A stretch of 46,564 nt of DNA from an uncultured Pelagibacteraceae bacterium (lineage in GTDB: Bacteria > Pseudomonadota > Alphaproteobacteria > Pelagibacterales > Pelagibacteraceae): assembly GCA_902525625.1 (NCBI GenBank), contig CABZHM010000009.1, positions 1-46,564 on the forward strand, given 5' to 3'. The notes under the pieces were generated by a model. It did no database searches and had not been told where the DNA came from. It saw only the letters and a program-made list of their open reading frames with translations. This document shows, one piece after another, positions 24,114 through 33,340 of this stretch (positions are counted from its first letter, which is position 1; each line of letters starts with the position of its first letter). A program made the translations under genes and the position numbers.

Positions 24114-24713
24114 TTAAGGAACTAACCAGGTATCTTTATTGTTTTCTAAGTCAAATCTTGCTCTTCGATGACCTTTTGCTGCAAGATATAGCCATTCAAT
24201 AAATTTAATTTTGCATTGTATGACGGTAAAGTTTTTATATCCCTCTTCACTTTGTTCTTTTGTGTAATCAAAATTATCTAACTCAGGTTTTAATCCAGAT
24301 GTAGGAATTTCAGATTCTGAACCAGGACCATTATCAACCAGATAGCATTTTCGGCTGATATGTTGTGTTTTCGACCAAGACTCTTTTGTAATATCATTAT
24401 TATGATTTACTACACATTCAATTTTTAACCTTACTTGGATTTTTTCTTCTTTATCGTAAAAAAGCATAGCTGCTTTTGGATTTTTTTTTAACTTCTCAAT
24501 TTTATCTGATCTAATATCACTATGGAATTGAACAGTATTATTGTGTTGATCTGATTTTCTTAGAACAACAATCCTTCCATCAAAATCTGATTGATCTCCA
24601 CAAATAAAAGTAGGTATTCTAAATTCAGATGCTCTATTACTTATTGCGTCATCAAGCATTAACCAGATCTTTTTTTTTATTTCGTCAAAATTTTCATAGT
24701 ATGCTGGTTGCAT
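24114..24713 (-). CDS. Pyridoxamine-5'-phosphate-oxidase-like FMN-binding split-barrel protein
   Basis: 199 residues. The split-barrel pattern is visible: RIPTFICGDQSDFDGRIVVLRKSD, QFHSDIRSDKIEKLKKNPKAAMLFYDKEEKIQVRLKIEC, and the C-terminal KFIEWLYLAAKGHRRARFDL. The last segment resembles the PdxH C-terminal region, but the family reading is closer to the Alr4036-type PNPOx-like group than to PdxH. Such proteins bind FMN and reduce or oxidise small substrates. It lies 6 bp downstream of the dehydrogenase gene on the same strand, so the two are likely co-transcribed. Confidence 0.8.
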   Translation of the reverse strand: MQPAYYENFDEIKKKIWLMLDDAISNRASEFRIPTFICGDQSDFDGRIVVLRKSDQHNNTVQFHSDIRSDKIEKLKKNPKAAMLFYDKEEKIQVRLKIECVVNHNNDITKESWSKTQHISRKCYLVDNGPGSESEIPTSGLKPELDNFDYTKEQSEEGYKNFTVIQCKIKFIEWLYLAAKGHRRARFDLENNKDTWLVP

Positions 24714-24719
24714 ACGACT

Positions 24720-25589
24720 CTACTTTCTAAATCTTTTAATTAAACTTGATGTATCCCATCGGTTACCACCCAAACCTTGAACTTCACCATAATATTTATC
24801 AACAAGTTCAGTTACTGGTAATAGAGAGCCATTATTTTTAGCCTCTTCCATTGCAATCTTAAGATCTTTTCTCATCCAATCTACTGCAAAACCAAAATCA
24901 AATTTATCATCAATCATAGTTTTGTATCTATTTTCCATTTGCCATGATTGTGCAGCACCCTTTGAAATTACCTCTATAACATCTTCCATGTTTAGTCCTG
25001 CTTTCATTCCAAAGTTTATTGCTTCAGATAAACCCTGAACTAATCCAGCAATACAAATTTGATTTACCATTTTAGCAAGCTGTCCATTACCAGGACCACC
25101 AAGTAATTTCATTTTTTTACTATAACAATCAATTTTATCTTTTGCTTTATCAAAGTCAGCTTGATCTCCACCGATCATAACTGTAAGTGCACCATTTTCT
25201 GCTCCTGCCTGACCTCCTGACACTGGTGCATCAAGAGAACCAAAACCATTTTTTTTTGCATACGCATGAATTTCTCTAGCAATTGTTGCTGAGGCTGTTG
25301 TGTTATCAATGTACACAGACCCTTTTTTAATTGTTTTAAAGGCACCATTGTCTCCAAAAGTAACTTCTCTTAAATCATTATCGTTTCCAACACATGTAAA
25401 AATATATTCAGCATCTTTTGCAGCCTCTGCTGGTGTTTTAGCCATTTTACCTTTGTAATCGCTTATCCATTTTTCAGCTTTAGATTTAGTTCTATTAAAA
25501 ACAGTTACATTGTGTCCAGCTTTTGATATATAACCAGCCATTGGGTAGCCCATTACCCCAAGACCTATGAAAGCAACATTACAAGTCAT
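24720..25589 (-). CDS. 3-Hydroxyisobutyrate dehydrogenase family NAD(P)-dependent oxidoreductase
   Basis: 289 residues. It has the N-terminal Rossmann motif VAFIGLGVMGYPMAGYI, the substrate motif DAPVSGGQAGAENGALTVMIGG, and the catalytic Lys in GQLAKMVNQ (K173). Members reduce or oxidise beta-hydroxyacids: 3-hydroxyisobutyrate, tartronate semialdehyde, glyoxylate or succinic semialdehyde. The substrate is not decided here. The ATG is 11 bp from the divergent MFS gene. Confidence 0.9.
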   Translation of the reverse strand: MTCNVAFIGLGVMGYPMAGYISKAGHNVTVFNRTKSKAEKWISDYKGKMAKTPAEAAKDAEYIFTCVGNDNDLREVTFGDNGAFKTIKKGSVYIDNTTASATIAREIHAYAKKNGFGSLDAPVSGGQAGAENGALTVMIGGDQADFDKAKDKIDCYSKKMKLLGGPGNGQLAKMVNQICIAGLVQGLSEAINFGMKAGLNMEDVIEVISKGAAQSWQMENRYKTMIDDKFDFGFAVDWMRKDLKIAMEEAKNNGSLLPVTELVDKYYGEVQGLGGNRWDTSSLIKRFRK

Positions 25590-25600
25590 AATTTTTTTAT

Positions 25601-26809
25601 ATGTTTAAGAGTTTAAGTTTTAAAGTAATTATATTTGGATTTATATTTACATTTTTTTCAAGTTTTGGACAGAGTTTTTTTCTTGGTTTATTTAATTCGA
25701 GTATACGTGATACACTTTCTATTAGTCAGGGACAATTTGGATCAATTTATGCCTCAGCCACTTTATTAAGTAGCTTTCTTTTAATCTGGGTGGGTAAAAA
25801 AATAGACGATATCAATATTTTTAAATTTGCGTTTTTTGTAACATTGCTTCTTGCTTTTTCATGTTTTTTCTTTTCAAAAATTTCATCAATTTCTTTTTTA
25901 TTCATTGCAATATTTTTAATGAGGTTTTCAGGACAGGGAATGATGTCCCATACTGCTACAACTACTATTTCAAGATACTTTACAAGATCTAGAGGAAGAG
26001 CTTTAAGCACTGGATGGTTTGGTCTTTCAACTGCAGAATTTATTTTACCAGTTTTAATAGTATACCTATTAACCATCACAAGTTGGCAAAATATTTGGAT
26101 TTCAGTATCAATTTTAGTTTTAATATTGCTACCAATGGCCTCTTTTATTCTAATTAAAAATTTAAAATTTGATTCAAGAGAAGAAGTAAACCAAAATGAA
26201 GGCAAAGAAAAAAATATTTTACAATGGAAAAGAATTGAGGTTTTAAAAGATTACAGATTTTATATTATTTGTTTAAATATGTTGGCTATGCCATGGATTG
26301 CTACTGGAGTATTTGTATATCAATCTTTCATTACTGAGTCTAAAGAATGGGGGACTTTTGTTATTGCTCAATCTTTTATGGTATACTCAATTTTATCAGT
26401 CGTAACGTTATTAATTTCTGGTTTTTTAATTGATAAGTTTACGAGTAGGAAATTGCTTATTTTCATGAATATCCCTTTGCTATTATCTACAATAATATTG
26501 TTTTTTTTTGATACCCCAATTACTGCATTCTTATTCTTAGGATTAATAGGCATCTCAAATGGACTTGCTAATATTTTAGGATCTTCAACATGGGCTGAGA
26601 TTTATGGTGTAAAACATATTGGATCCATTAAGGCCCTTTCTACTGCATTAATGGTTTTTTCAACCGCTTTTGGAACAGCTTTATTTGGCCTTTTGATAGA
26701 TAGAGGCTTTTCCATTGAGCAAATCGCTTTGGTTTCATTTTTATATATTTTTATCTCTTTAATCTTATTATTTTTCGTCAGAAATAAGCTAAATCCGCAA
26801 TATGTATAA
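25601..26809 (+). CDS. Major facilitator superfamily transporter
   Basis: 402 residues with about 12 transmembrane helices in two halves separated by a hydrophilic loop near residues 190-210. It has MFS loop features such as WVGKKIDD after helix 2 and MRFSGQGMMSHTATTTISRYFTRSRGRALSTGWFG around helices 4-5. The substrate is unknown; single-component MFS carriers of this length often move organic acids or amino acids. It is divergent from the 3-HIBADH-family gene. Confidence 0.88.
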   Translation: MFKSLSFKVIIFGFIFTFFSSFGQSFFLGLFNSSIRDTLSISQGQFGSIYASATLLSSFLLIWVGKKIDDINIFKFAFFVTLLLAFSCFFFSKISSISFLFIAIFLMRFSGQGMMSHTATTTISRYFTRSRGRALSTGWFGLSTAEFILPVLIVYLLTITSWQNIWISVSILVLILLPMASFILIKNLKFDSREEVNQNEGKEKNILQWKRIEVLKDYRFYIICLNMLAMPWIATGVFVYQSFITESKEWGTFVIAQSFMVYSILSVVTLLISGFLIDKFTSRKLLIFMNIPLLLSTIILFFFDTPITAFLFLGLIGISNGLANILGSSTWAEIYGVKHIGSIKALSTALMVFSTAFGTALFGLLIDRGFSIEQIALVSFLYIFISLILLFFVRNKLNPQYV

Positions 26810-26851
26810 AAATCTCCTTGATTTTTTTTAGTCACTGTATAGATACTTCGC

Positions 26852-27385
26852 ATGGCTAGAGTTACTGTTGAAGATTGTATTGATAAAGTCGAAAGTCCTT
26901 ATGAACTTGTATTGGTGGCTAAAGAGAGAGCAACTCAATTAAATTCTGGTATTGAACCAACTTTAGAAAGAGATAAAGACAAAAATACAGTCGTTTCACT
27001 TAGAGAAATAGCTGAGGAAAATGTAAAAGTTTCTGATTTAAGTGAAAGCGCGATTTACAAACTTAGAAAACATGTTGAACAAGTTGATGATGGATCTGAA
27101 GATGATGAAGAAGTAGGTGATGATTTTGAAAATTTATACAAAGGAGAAATCTCAAAAAGTGGTACTCCAATATTACCATCAAAAAGAGCGAGAAAAGCTC
27201 CAGAAAAAATTCAGATTTCAAAGGATGATTTAGCTGAGCTTTCTCAAACAGCTAGTCCTGATGTAGACTCTCAACCATCAGAGGTGACGGAGAGCGACTC
27301 TGATGATGTTTCTCTTGATGAAGTTTCAGAAGCTGAAGAACATGTAAGTCAACAAGATACAGAGTCTTCTGAAGAAAATAATTAA
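26852..27385 (+). CDS. rpoZ: RNA polymerase omega subunit with long acidic C-terminal extension
   Basis: 177 residues. Residues 1-80 are a typical omega subunit (MARVTVEDCIDKVESPYELVLVAKERATQL, then VVSLREIAEENV). Ordinary omega proteins are around 70-110 residues; here about 90 more follow: an acidic block (DDGSEDDEEVGDDFE), a short basic patch (PSKRARKAPEKIQ, about 118-131), then a Ser/Asp/Glu-rich tail without hydrophobic core. The tail is probably disordered. No Shine-Dalgarno precedes the ATG, and a TATAGA lies 6-11 bp upstream of it, so the mRNA may be leaderless. It is convergent with the CoA-transferase gene, with a 4-nt overlap. Confidence 0.9.
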   Translation: MARVTVEDCIDKVESPYELVLVAKERATQLNSGIEPTLERDKDKNTVVSLREIAEENVKVSDLSESAIYKLRKHVEQVDDGSEDDEEVGDDFENLYKGEISKSGTPILPSKRARKAPEKIQISKDDLAELSQTASPDVDSQPSEVTESDSDDVSLDEVSEAEEHVSQQDTESSEENN

Positions 27386-28527
27386 TTATTAAATTCTTTT
27401 AAAATTTTTTGTCGATGCTCATCCAAATCAGGAATATCACCTCTAGTCTTTTCATCCTTATAGGTTGACATTTTAATTGGGTTTCCAGCTAATTTAAAAT
27501 CACCCACAATTTTATGAAAAGCTTTTACAATCATGTTTCTTGACTCTATTTGAGGATTTTCAACAGCCTCTTTTATGTTTAAGATTGGACCACATGGAAT
27601 TTTATCTTTTTCCATCTCTTTAACCCAATCATCTGTTTTTTTTGCTGATAATTTATCCTCTAATATTTTTTTTAGCTCATTCATATTTTTTGCTCTGGAT
27701 GAATTACTAGAAAACTTTTGATCATTGTTAATCTCTGATATTTTTAAAAGATTACAGAGTTTTTCAAACAATTTATCATTACCAGCAGCGATTATAATGT
27801 AACTATCCTCAGTTTTAAAAGCTTCAAATGGCGCAATCGATGGGTGACGTGATCCCATTGGTTTTGGAATTTCATTCTTTGAAAGATATCGAGCGATAGC
27901 ATTTTCTAGAATAGCTATCTGGCAGTCGAGCATTGATACGTCAATGTACATTCCTTTTCCAGTTTTTTGTCTATCATAAAGAGCAGCATTAATTCCAATA
28001 GTAGTAAAAAGTCCTGCAGTTATATCTCCGATAGATGTTCCAACTCTTGTAGGTTCAGAATTTGGTTGACCAGTTACACTCATTAACCCCCCCATACCCT
28101 GAACCACCATGTCGTAAGCTGGTAACTCTTTAAGTGGACCTGTTTGACCAAACCCTGATGCCGAAGCGTAAATTAGTTTGGGATATTTTTTGCATAAATC
28201 TTTCCAGCCATAACCCCATTTTTCTAAAGTTCCTGGTTTAAAATTTTCAACTAAAATATCTGCTTTAGCTAAAATTTTCTCAAAAATTTTTTTATCCTCT
28301 GTATTTTTTAAATTGAGAGCAATACTTTCTTTTCCTCTATTTAAAGACATAAAGTAAGCAGAATAATCTTTTATGAATGGTCCAAAATTTCTTGAGTCGT
28401 CGCCAATTTCTGGAGCCTCAATTTTAATCACCCTTGCACCTAAATCTGATAATATCATAGTACAATAAGGCCCAACTAATACTCTCGTTAAATCAACAAC
28501 TAAAAGGTTTTTTAAAGGTCCATCCAT
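27382..28527 (-). CDS. CaiB/BaiF family III CoA-transferase
   Basis: 381 residues, the normal family length. It has VVDLTRVLVGPYCTMILSDLGARVIKIEAPEIGD at the N-terminus, LILENFKPG-like VENFKPGTLEKWGYG, and the catalytic Asp in TSIGDITAG (D168). These enzymes move CoA between carboxylic acids in the cytoplasm. It is divergent from a TRAP transporter, so it may activate the imported organic acid. The pair of acids cannot be read from sequence. Confidence 0.9.
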   Translation of the reverse strand: MDGPLKNLLVVDLTRVLVGPYCTMILSDLGARVIKIEAPEIGDDSRNFGPFIKDYSAYFMSLNRGKESIALNLKNTEDKKIFEKILAKADILVENFKPGTLEKWGYGWKDLCKKYPKLIYASASGFGQTGPLKELPAYDMVVQGMGGLMSVTGQPNSEPTRVGTSIGDITAGLFTTIGINAALYDRQKTGKGMYIDVSMLDCQIAILENAIARYLSKNEIPKPMGSRHPSIAPFEAFKTEDSYIIIAAGNDKLFEKLCNLLKISEINNDQKFSSNSSRAKNMNELKKILEDKLSAKKTDDWVKEMEKDKIPCGPILNIKEAVENPQIESRNMIVKAFHKIVGDFKLAGNPIKMSTYKDEKTRGDIPDLDEHRQKILKEFNN

Positions 28528-28623
28528 AAATTTAATTTTATTTTAAGTGCTTTTACCGACTTGACTCTTATTAATAAGTTCACTTTAATTGAATTATTAA
28601 AAATAACAATAGAGGGAAAAATA

Positions 28624-29634
28624 ATGTTAAAAAAGATATCTTTATACTTAACTTCATTAGTTTTCGTTTTCACAACTATTGGTTCTGCTTTTGCGGTAAC
28701 TCTAAAAGCAAGTCACCAATGGCCTGGAACACCAAGAGCTGATGGATCTTTTGACCCACGTCATGAAATGGTGCAAATCATTGCTGATGAAGTCAAGAAA
28801 GCAAACGTTGGAATAGATATAAGAATCTATCCAGCTAAATCATTATACAAGCCAAAAGAACAGTGGAAACCAATGACAACAGGTCAGTTGGATATTTCTG
28901 CTTTTCCATTAGCATATGCATCTAAATTCCATCCTGAATTTGACGCAACTCTAATGCCAGGAACAGTTAAAAATCATGATCATGCATTGAGATTTAATCA
29001 AGGACCAATGATGACAGAGATTAAAAAAATTATTAATGATGCTGGTGTTGTAGTTTTATCTGATGCTTGGTTAGGTGGTGGTTTTGCTTCAAAAACAAAA
29101 TGTATCAAAAATCCTAGTGATGCAAAAGGTCAAGTTATGAGAGCTGCAGGTAAAGCATTTAACCAAATGTTGGAAGCAGCAGGAGCTGGTATACAAAGTA
29201 TGCCATCATCTGAAATTTACACAGGTCTACAAACCGGTGTATTAACAGGTGCTAACACTAGTTCAGGAAGTTTTGTAAGTTACAAAATTTATGAGCAAGT
29301 TTCATGTGCAACTCCTCCAGGAAAATTTGGTCTATGGTTTATGTACGAACCAATCTTAATGTCAAAAAAGTCTTATGATGCTTTAAATTCTAAGCAGCAA
29401 AAAGCTTTAATGAAAGCTGGTAAAGTTGCTGAGAAATACATGACAGCTCAAGTAGAAAACTTAGATAAAAAGTTTGAAGATGCTTACAAAGCTGCAGGTG
29501 TAAAATTAGTATACATGGATGCAAAAGACCATGCTGCATGGGTAGAGATTGCTAAAAAATCTTCTCATAAAGCATTCGCTGATAAAGTTCCAGGTGGCGA
29601 TAAGCTAATGGAAATGGCTTTAGCAGTTAAATAA
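28624..29634 (+). CDS. dctP: TRAP transporter substrate-binding protein (DctP family)
   Basis: 336 residues from the ATG at 28624. I preferred this start over 28561 because it is preceded by a purine-rich ribosome-binding site (AGAGGGAAAA) and begins a proper signal peptide (MLKKISLYLTSLVFVFTTIGSAFA). The mature protein has the DctP layout: KASHQWPGTPRADG, a helix with KSLYKPKEQWKPMTTGQLDISAFPLAYA, and PSSEIYTGLQTGVLTGANTSSGSF, where the binding site normally lies. It delivers an organic acid to DctQM in the inner membrane. The ligand is unknown. A terminator-like hairpin separates it from dctQ. Confidence 0.9.
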   Translation: MLKKISLYLTSLVFVFTTIGSAFAVTLKASHQWPGTPRADGSFDPRHEMVQIIADEVKKANVGIDIRIYPAKSLYKPKEQWKPMTTGQLDISAFPLAYASKFHPEFDATLMPGTVKNHDHALRFNQGPMMTEIKKIINDAGVVVLSDAWLGGGFASKTKCIKNPSDAKGQVMRAAGKAFNQMLEAAGAGIQSMPSSEIYTGLQTGVLTGANTSSGSFVSYKIYEQVSCATPPGKFGLWFMYEPILMSKKSYDALNSKQQKALMKAGKVAEKYMTAQVENLDKKFEDAYKAAGVKLVYMDAKDHAAWVEIAKKSSHKAFADKVPGGDKLMEMALAVK

Positions 29635-29647
29635 AATAATATATAAA

Positions 29648-29683
29648 GAACCCCTATTTATTCATTTAAATAGGGGTTTTTTT
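29648..29683 (+). terminator. Intrinsic-terminator-like hairpin between dctP and dctQ
   Basis: AACCCCTATTTA / TAAATAGGGGTT form a 12-bp stem (29649-29660 with 29667-29678) around a 6-nt loop, followed by a U-tract within TTTTTTT (29677-29683). The dctQ ATG comes immediately after at 29684. This should terminate most transcripts after dctP and leave only read-through for the permease genes. Confidence 0.85.
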
Positions 29684-30178
29684 ATGAAAAAAAAATATCT
29701 ACAACTTTGCGACCATATATCTAAGGCATGTGGTGCTTTTGCAGTATTGGCATTGCTCTTATCAATCTTGGTAATCGTTGAGCTTGTTTTTGAAAGATAT
29801 TTTTTTCAAAGAGCAATTACATGGCAAACAGAACTTGTTACCATGTTATTAGTTGCTTCAACTTTTATAGGAAGTGTATACGTTTTAAGTGAAAAAGCAC
29901 ATGTTAGCATGGAATGGATTTACGATTTTTTATCAAAAAAAAATATAATTAGATTAAAAATTTTTACATCATCAATAAGTTTACTTTTTTTCTTAATTTT
30001 ATTTTATTTTGGATTTTTAATGTTTGAGGAAGCATTTACCAAAAATTATTCAACAGGAACTGTTTGGGACCCACCACTATGGATACCTTATTCATCAATG
30101 ATGTTGGGGGCTTTCTTGATGATATTACAGTATATCGCAGAAATTATAAAATTAACTGATGACAAGGATTTTAATTAG
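29684..30178 (+). CDS. dctQ: TRAP transporter small permease (DctQ)
   Basis: 164 residues with four transmembrane helices, the normal DctQ form. It contains the family segment RAITWQTELVTMLLVASTFIGSVYVLSEKAHVSMEW, including the W-x-x-E pattern. Its ATG abuts the terminator U-tract and has no Shine-Dalgarno. The stop is followed directly by the dctM ATG with no gap. Confidence 0.9.
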   Translation: MKKKYLQLCDHISKACGAFAVLALLLSILVIVELVFERYFFQRAITWQTELVTMLLVASTFIGSVYVLSEKAHVSMEWIYDFLSKKNIIRLKIFTSSISLLFFLILFYFGFLMFEEAFTKNYSTGTVWDPPLWIPYSSMMLGAFLMILQYIAEIIKLTDDKDFN

Positions 30179-31510
30179 ATGGATCCACTGATTATAGCAT
30201 TAATTGTTGCAGTTTTTACCTTATTGGTCCTTTTTTCTGGAATTCCAATAGCCTTTGGTTTGAGTTTTGTTTCGATTGCTTTGTTAGTAACATTTGAGGG
30301 ATTTCAAATGCTTGATGTTTTTGCAGAAACATTTTTTGCAGGACTAAACTCTTTTGTTTTACTTTCCATACCAATGTTCATTTTAATGGGTATGGCAGTT
30401 GCTAATTCTCCTGCAGGAAAAGATTTATATACCGGATTAGATAGATGGCTTTGGAGAGTACCAGGTGGATTAGTAATTTCAAATATTGGAGCTTGTTCAA
30501 TTTTTGCAGCTTTAAGTGGATCTAGTCCTGCAACTTGTGCAGCGATTGGAACAATGGGAATACCTGAAATGAGGAAAAGGGGTTACTCTGACCAAATTGC
30601 AACAGGAACCATTGCAGCTGGGGGAACCTTAGGAGTTTTAATTCCTCCTAGTATTGTTTTAATTGTTTATGGAATTGCAACAGGTACATCAATTGGTAGA
30701 TTATTTTTATGTGGTCTTGTACCAGGTTTCATGTTGGCAGGTATGTTTGCAATTTGGGCACTAATACATAGTTATTACATTGATAAGGATGCAGCAAAAG
30801 CTTTAAGAAATAGAGTAAGACCTACTTTAAAGGAAAAACTTGAGGTATTACCAAGAATATTACCTTTCTTAGCAATTATTGCAGGTGTTTTGTATGTGCT
30901 GTATGGAGGAGTTGCAACACCATCTGAAGCATCTGGAGTAGGAGCGTTCTTAGTGTTTGTATTGATTGCTGTAGTATATAGGATTTATCAACCAAGCAAA
31001 ATATGGAACATTGTTAAAGTTTCAATGAAAGAAAGCGTGATGATAATGTTCATCATTGCTGCGTCATATCTCTTTGCTTTTACTCTCTCGCAACTCTATG
31101 TAACCCAATCTTTAGCACAAAGTATGGTTGATTTAAGTTCAAACAAATGGGTTGTGTTCCTTTTAATAAACATATTTCTTTTAATTGCTGGTTTCTTTTT
31201 ACCACCAGTAGCAGTTATTGTAATGACTTCAGCCATATTATTACCAGTCATTACCACTTTAGGGTTTGACCCATATTGGTTTGCAATAGTATTTACAATC
31301 AATATGGAGATTGGCTTAATTACACCCCCAGTTGGATTAAATCTTTATATTATAAAAGGAATTACCCCAGACGTTAGTTTGTCAGAAATTTTAAAAGGAT
31401 CCATACCGTTTATGATAATTATGGCTTTAGCTATAGTAATTTTATGTATTTTTCCTGAGATTGTTACATGGTTACCTGATAAAATAATGGGTAAGGACCT
31501 TGGATTCTAA
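30179..31510 (+). CDS. dctM: TRAP transporter large permease (DctM)
   Basis: 443 residues with about 12 hydrophobic segments. It has the DctM signatures: LLSIPMFILMGMAVANSPAGKDLY, SGSSPATCAAIGTMGIPEMRKRGY, AAGGTLGVLIPPSIVLIVYG, and NMEIGLITPPVGLNLYIIKGI. It couples Na+ (or H+) movement to substrate entry. It completes a DctPQM system. The 3' end overlaps dusA by 11 nt. Confidence 0.95.
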   Translation: MDPLIIALIVAVFTLLVLFSGIPIAFGLSFVSIALLVTFEGFQMLDVFAETFFAGLNSFVLLSIPMFILMGMAVANSPAGKDLYTGLDRWLWRVPGGLVISNIGACSIFAALSGSSPATCAAIGTMGIPEMRKRGYSDQIATGTIAAGGTLGVLIPPSIVLIVYGIATGTSIGRLFLCGLVPGFMLAGMFAIWALIHSYYIDKDAAKALRNRVRPTLKEKLEVLPRILPFLAIIAGVLYVLYGGVATPSEASGVGAFLVFVLIAVVYRIYQPSKIWNIVKVSMKESVMIMFIIAASYLFAFTLSQLYVTQSLAQSMVDLSSNKWVVFLLINIFLLIAGFFLPPVAVIVMTSAILLPVITTLGFDPYWFAIVFTINMEIGLITPPVGLNLYIIKGITPDVSLSEILKGSIPFMIIMALAIVILCIFPEIVTWLPDKIMGKDLGF

Positions 31511-32504
31511 AACAGAAATAAATAGAAAAATATCAGTCGCTCCAATGATGGATTGCACTGACAGACATGATCGTTTCTTTTTAAGACTGATGAGCAAAAA
31601 TGTGATGCTCTATACTGAGATGGTCGCTACAAAATCAGCAATTCATGGTGATAGAAAAAAAATTTTGTCTTTCAGCAAGGAGGAAAAACCTCTAGCTTTA
31701 CAGGTTGGTGGCTCTAATAAAGGTGAGTTAGCAGAGGTTGCTAAAATTGCAGAAGACATGGGATATGATGAAATAAATATCAACCTTGGATGTCCAAGTA
31801 AAAAAGTTCAAAAAAATAAATTTGGTGCATGTTTAATGAAAGAACCAGAATTAGTAGCTGAGTGCATAGACTCAATGGTAAACGCTTGTAAAATTCCAGT
31901 AACTGCAAAAACTCGTATTGGTTTTGATGATGTAGAAAATTTTGATTATTTAAATAATTTTATTAGACAAATGAGAGATGCAGGAGCGAAAACGTTTATT
32001 CTGCATGCTAGAAAAGCAATGCTGAGTGGATTATCTCCAAAACAAAATTTGAATATTCCAAAGTTAAATTACAATATGGTTTATAAAATTAAAAAAGAAA
32101 ATCCAAATTTAGAAATTATAATTAACGGAGGCATAACCAAAGTAAGTGAGATAAAAGATCATTTAAATCACTGTGATGGTGTAATGATTGGTAGATCTAT
32201 TTATCAAAATCCATATTCTCTTGTAGAAATTGAAAAAGAAATTTTTAACATTGATAATAGTCCTACAAGAGAACAAGTTGTTCAAAAACTTTTAGAGTAT
32301 TTAGATAAAGAAGTTAAAGAGGGTACCAAAGTTAATCACATCATGAGACACACGGTTGGACTATATCATGGCCAAGTTGGGTCTAAAGAATGGAAAAGGT
32401 ACTTAAGTGATAATATGATGGCAAGAGACTCTGATTTTCAAAAAGCAAAACATATTATGACAATTGTCCAAAATAATGAAAAAGCAAATCAAACGAGTCA
32501 GTAA
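31500..32504 (+). CDS. dusA: tRNA-dihydrouridine synthase (DusA)
   Basis: 334 residues. The TIM-barrel Dus family is evident: ISVAPMMDCTDRHDRFFLRLMSKNVMLYTEM, LQVGGSN, ININLGCPSKKVQKNKFGACLM with the catalytic Cys in FGACLM, VTAKTRIGFDD, FILHARKA, and INGGI. TEMVATKSAIHGD is closer to DusA than DusB/C. The enzyme reduces U20/U20a in tRNA with FMN. The start is a TTG inside the 3' end of dctM; an alternative start is not seen, since homology begins only ten residues in. Confidence 0.9.
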   Translation: MDSKTEINRKISVAPMMDCTDRHDRFFLRLMSKNVMLYTEMVATKSAIHGDRKKILSFSKEEKPLALQVGGSNKGELAEVAKIAEDMGYDEININLGCPSKKVQKNKFGACLMKEPELVAECIDSMVNACKIPVTAKTRIGFDDVENFDYLNNFIRQMRDAGAKTFILHARKAMLSGLSPKQNLNIPKLNYNMVYKIKKENPNLEIIINGGITKVSEIKDHLNHCDGVMIGRSIYQNPYSLVEIEKEIFNIDNSPTREQVVQKLLEYLDKEVKEGTKVNHIMRHTVGLYHGQVGSKEWKRYLSDNMMARDSDFQKAKHIMTIVQNNEKANQTSQ

Positions 32505-33340
32505 TGGAGATAATAGATTTAAGCGAATTAATAAACTTATTATTAGTCTTGGGTGTTGCAGCAGCAGTTGCAGGTTTTTTAGCTGGATTACTAGGAGTTG
32601 GTGGAGGAATAATTATGGTTCCTGCTTTATACTATGCTTTTACAGTTTTAGATTTTGATATTATCACAAGAATGCATTTGTCAGTTGGTACCTCTTTAGC
32701 AATAATAATTCCAACTTCTATAATTTCTACAAAAACGCATATGGAATACGATGCAGTTGATTTTAAAATGGTAAAATCATTTGGTATTTTTATTTTATTT
32801 GGAGTAATGGCTGGAACTTTTTTAGCTGTGAACTTGAAAACTGCAGCGTTAGTTTTATTCTTTTCTATATTTGCGTTTATTGTCGGTTTATTTTTTATTT
32901 TTTTGAGAGAAAAACTTCTTGAAAATCCAAAAAAGATTTCTGATTTAGTAAAAAATATTTCTGGAATTGTAATTGGTTTCATTTCAGTGCCTCTTGGAAT
33001 TGGTGGTGGTTCATTAATGGTCCCTTTTATGAGAACATTTGGTTATGATATTAGAAAATCCATTGGAACAGCTGCCGCTGTGGGTTTTTTGATTGCTGTG
33101 AGTGGTAGCATAACAATGATTTTAGGGGGTAAAATAATTAATAATGTAAGCACTCCTTTTAGTATTGGTTACATAAATTTATTAGGTTTTCTAGTTTTTG
33201 TACCGGTAACGACAGTCATGGCTCGTTTAGGCGCAAAAGCAGTTTATAGAATTGATAAAAAATTATTAAGTAAAATTTTTGGAACTTTTTTAATTATAGT
33301 GTCTATTAGATCGTTTATTGAGTATTTAAATATTAGTTAA
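32504..33340 (+). CDS. TSUP family (TauE/SafE) membrane transporter
   Basis: 278 residues with about eight transmembrane helices and the two family repeats: FLAGLLGVGGGIIMVPALY in the first half and ISVPLGIGGGSLMVPFMRTFGYDIRKSIGTAAAVGF in the second. TSUP proteins export sulfite, sulfoacetate or other organosulfur anions, or move sulfur compounds in general. The start codon shares its A with the dusA stop (TAATG). The 3' end overlaps the convergent DUF2061 gene by 4 nt. Confidence 0.9.
   Translation: MEIIDLSELINLLLVLGVAAAVAGFLAGLLGVGGGIIMVPALYYAFTVLDFDIITRMHLSVGTSLAIIIPTSIISTKTHMEYDAVDFKMVKSFGIFILFGVMAGTFLAVNLKTAALVLFFSIFAFIVGLFFIFLREKLLENPKKISDLVKNISGIVIGFISVPLGIGGGSLMVPFMRTFGYDIRKSIGTAAAVGFLIAVSGSITMILGGKIINNVSTPFSIGYINLLGFLVFVPVTTVMARLGAKAVYRIDKKLLSKIFGTFLIIVSIRSFIEYLNIS

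Noticed and set aside
28561..28623. Upstream start for the DctP binding protein
   Set aside because: Would bury the signal peptide; the ATG at 28624 has a good ribosome-binding site.
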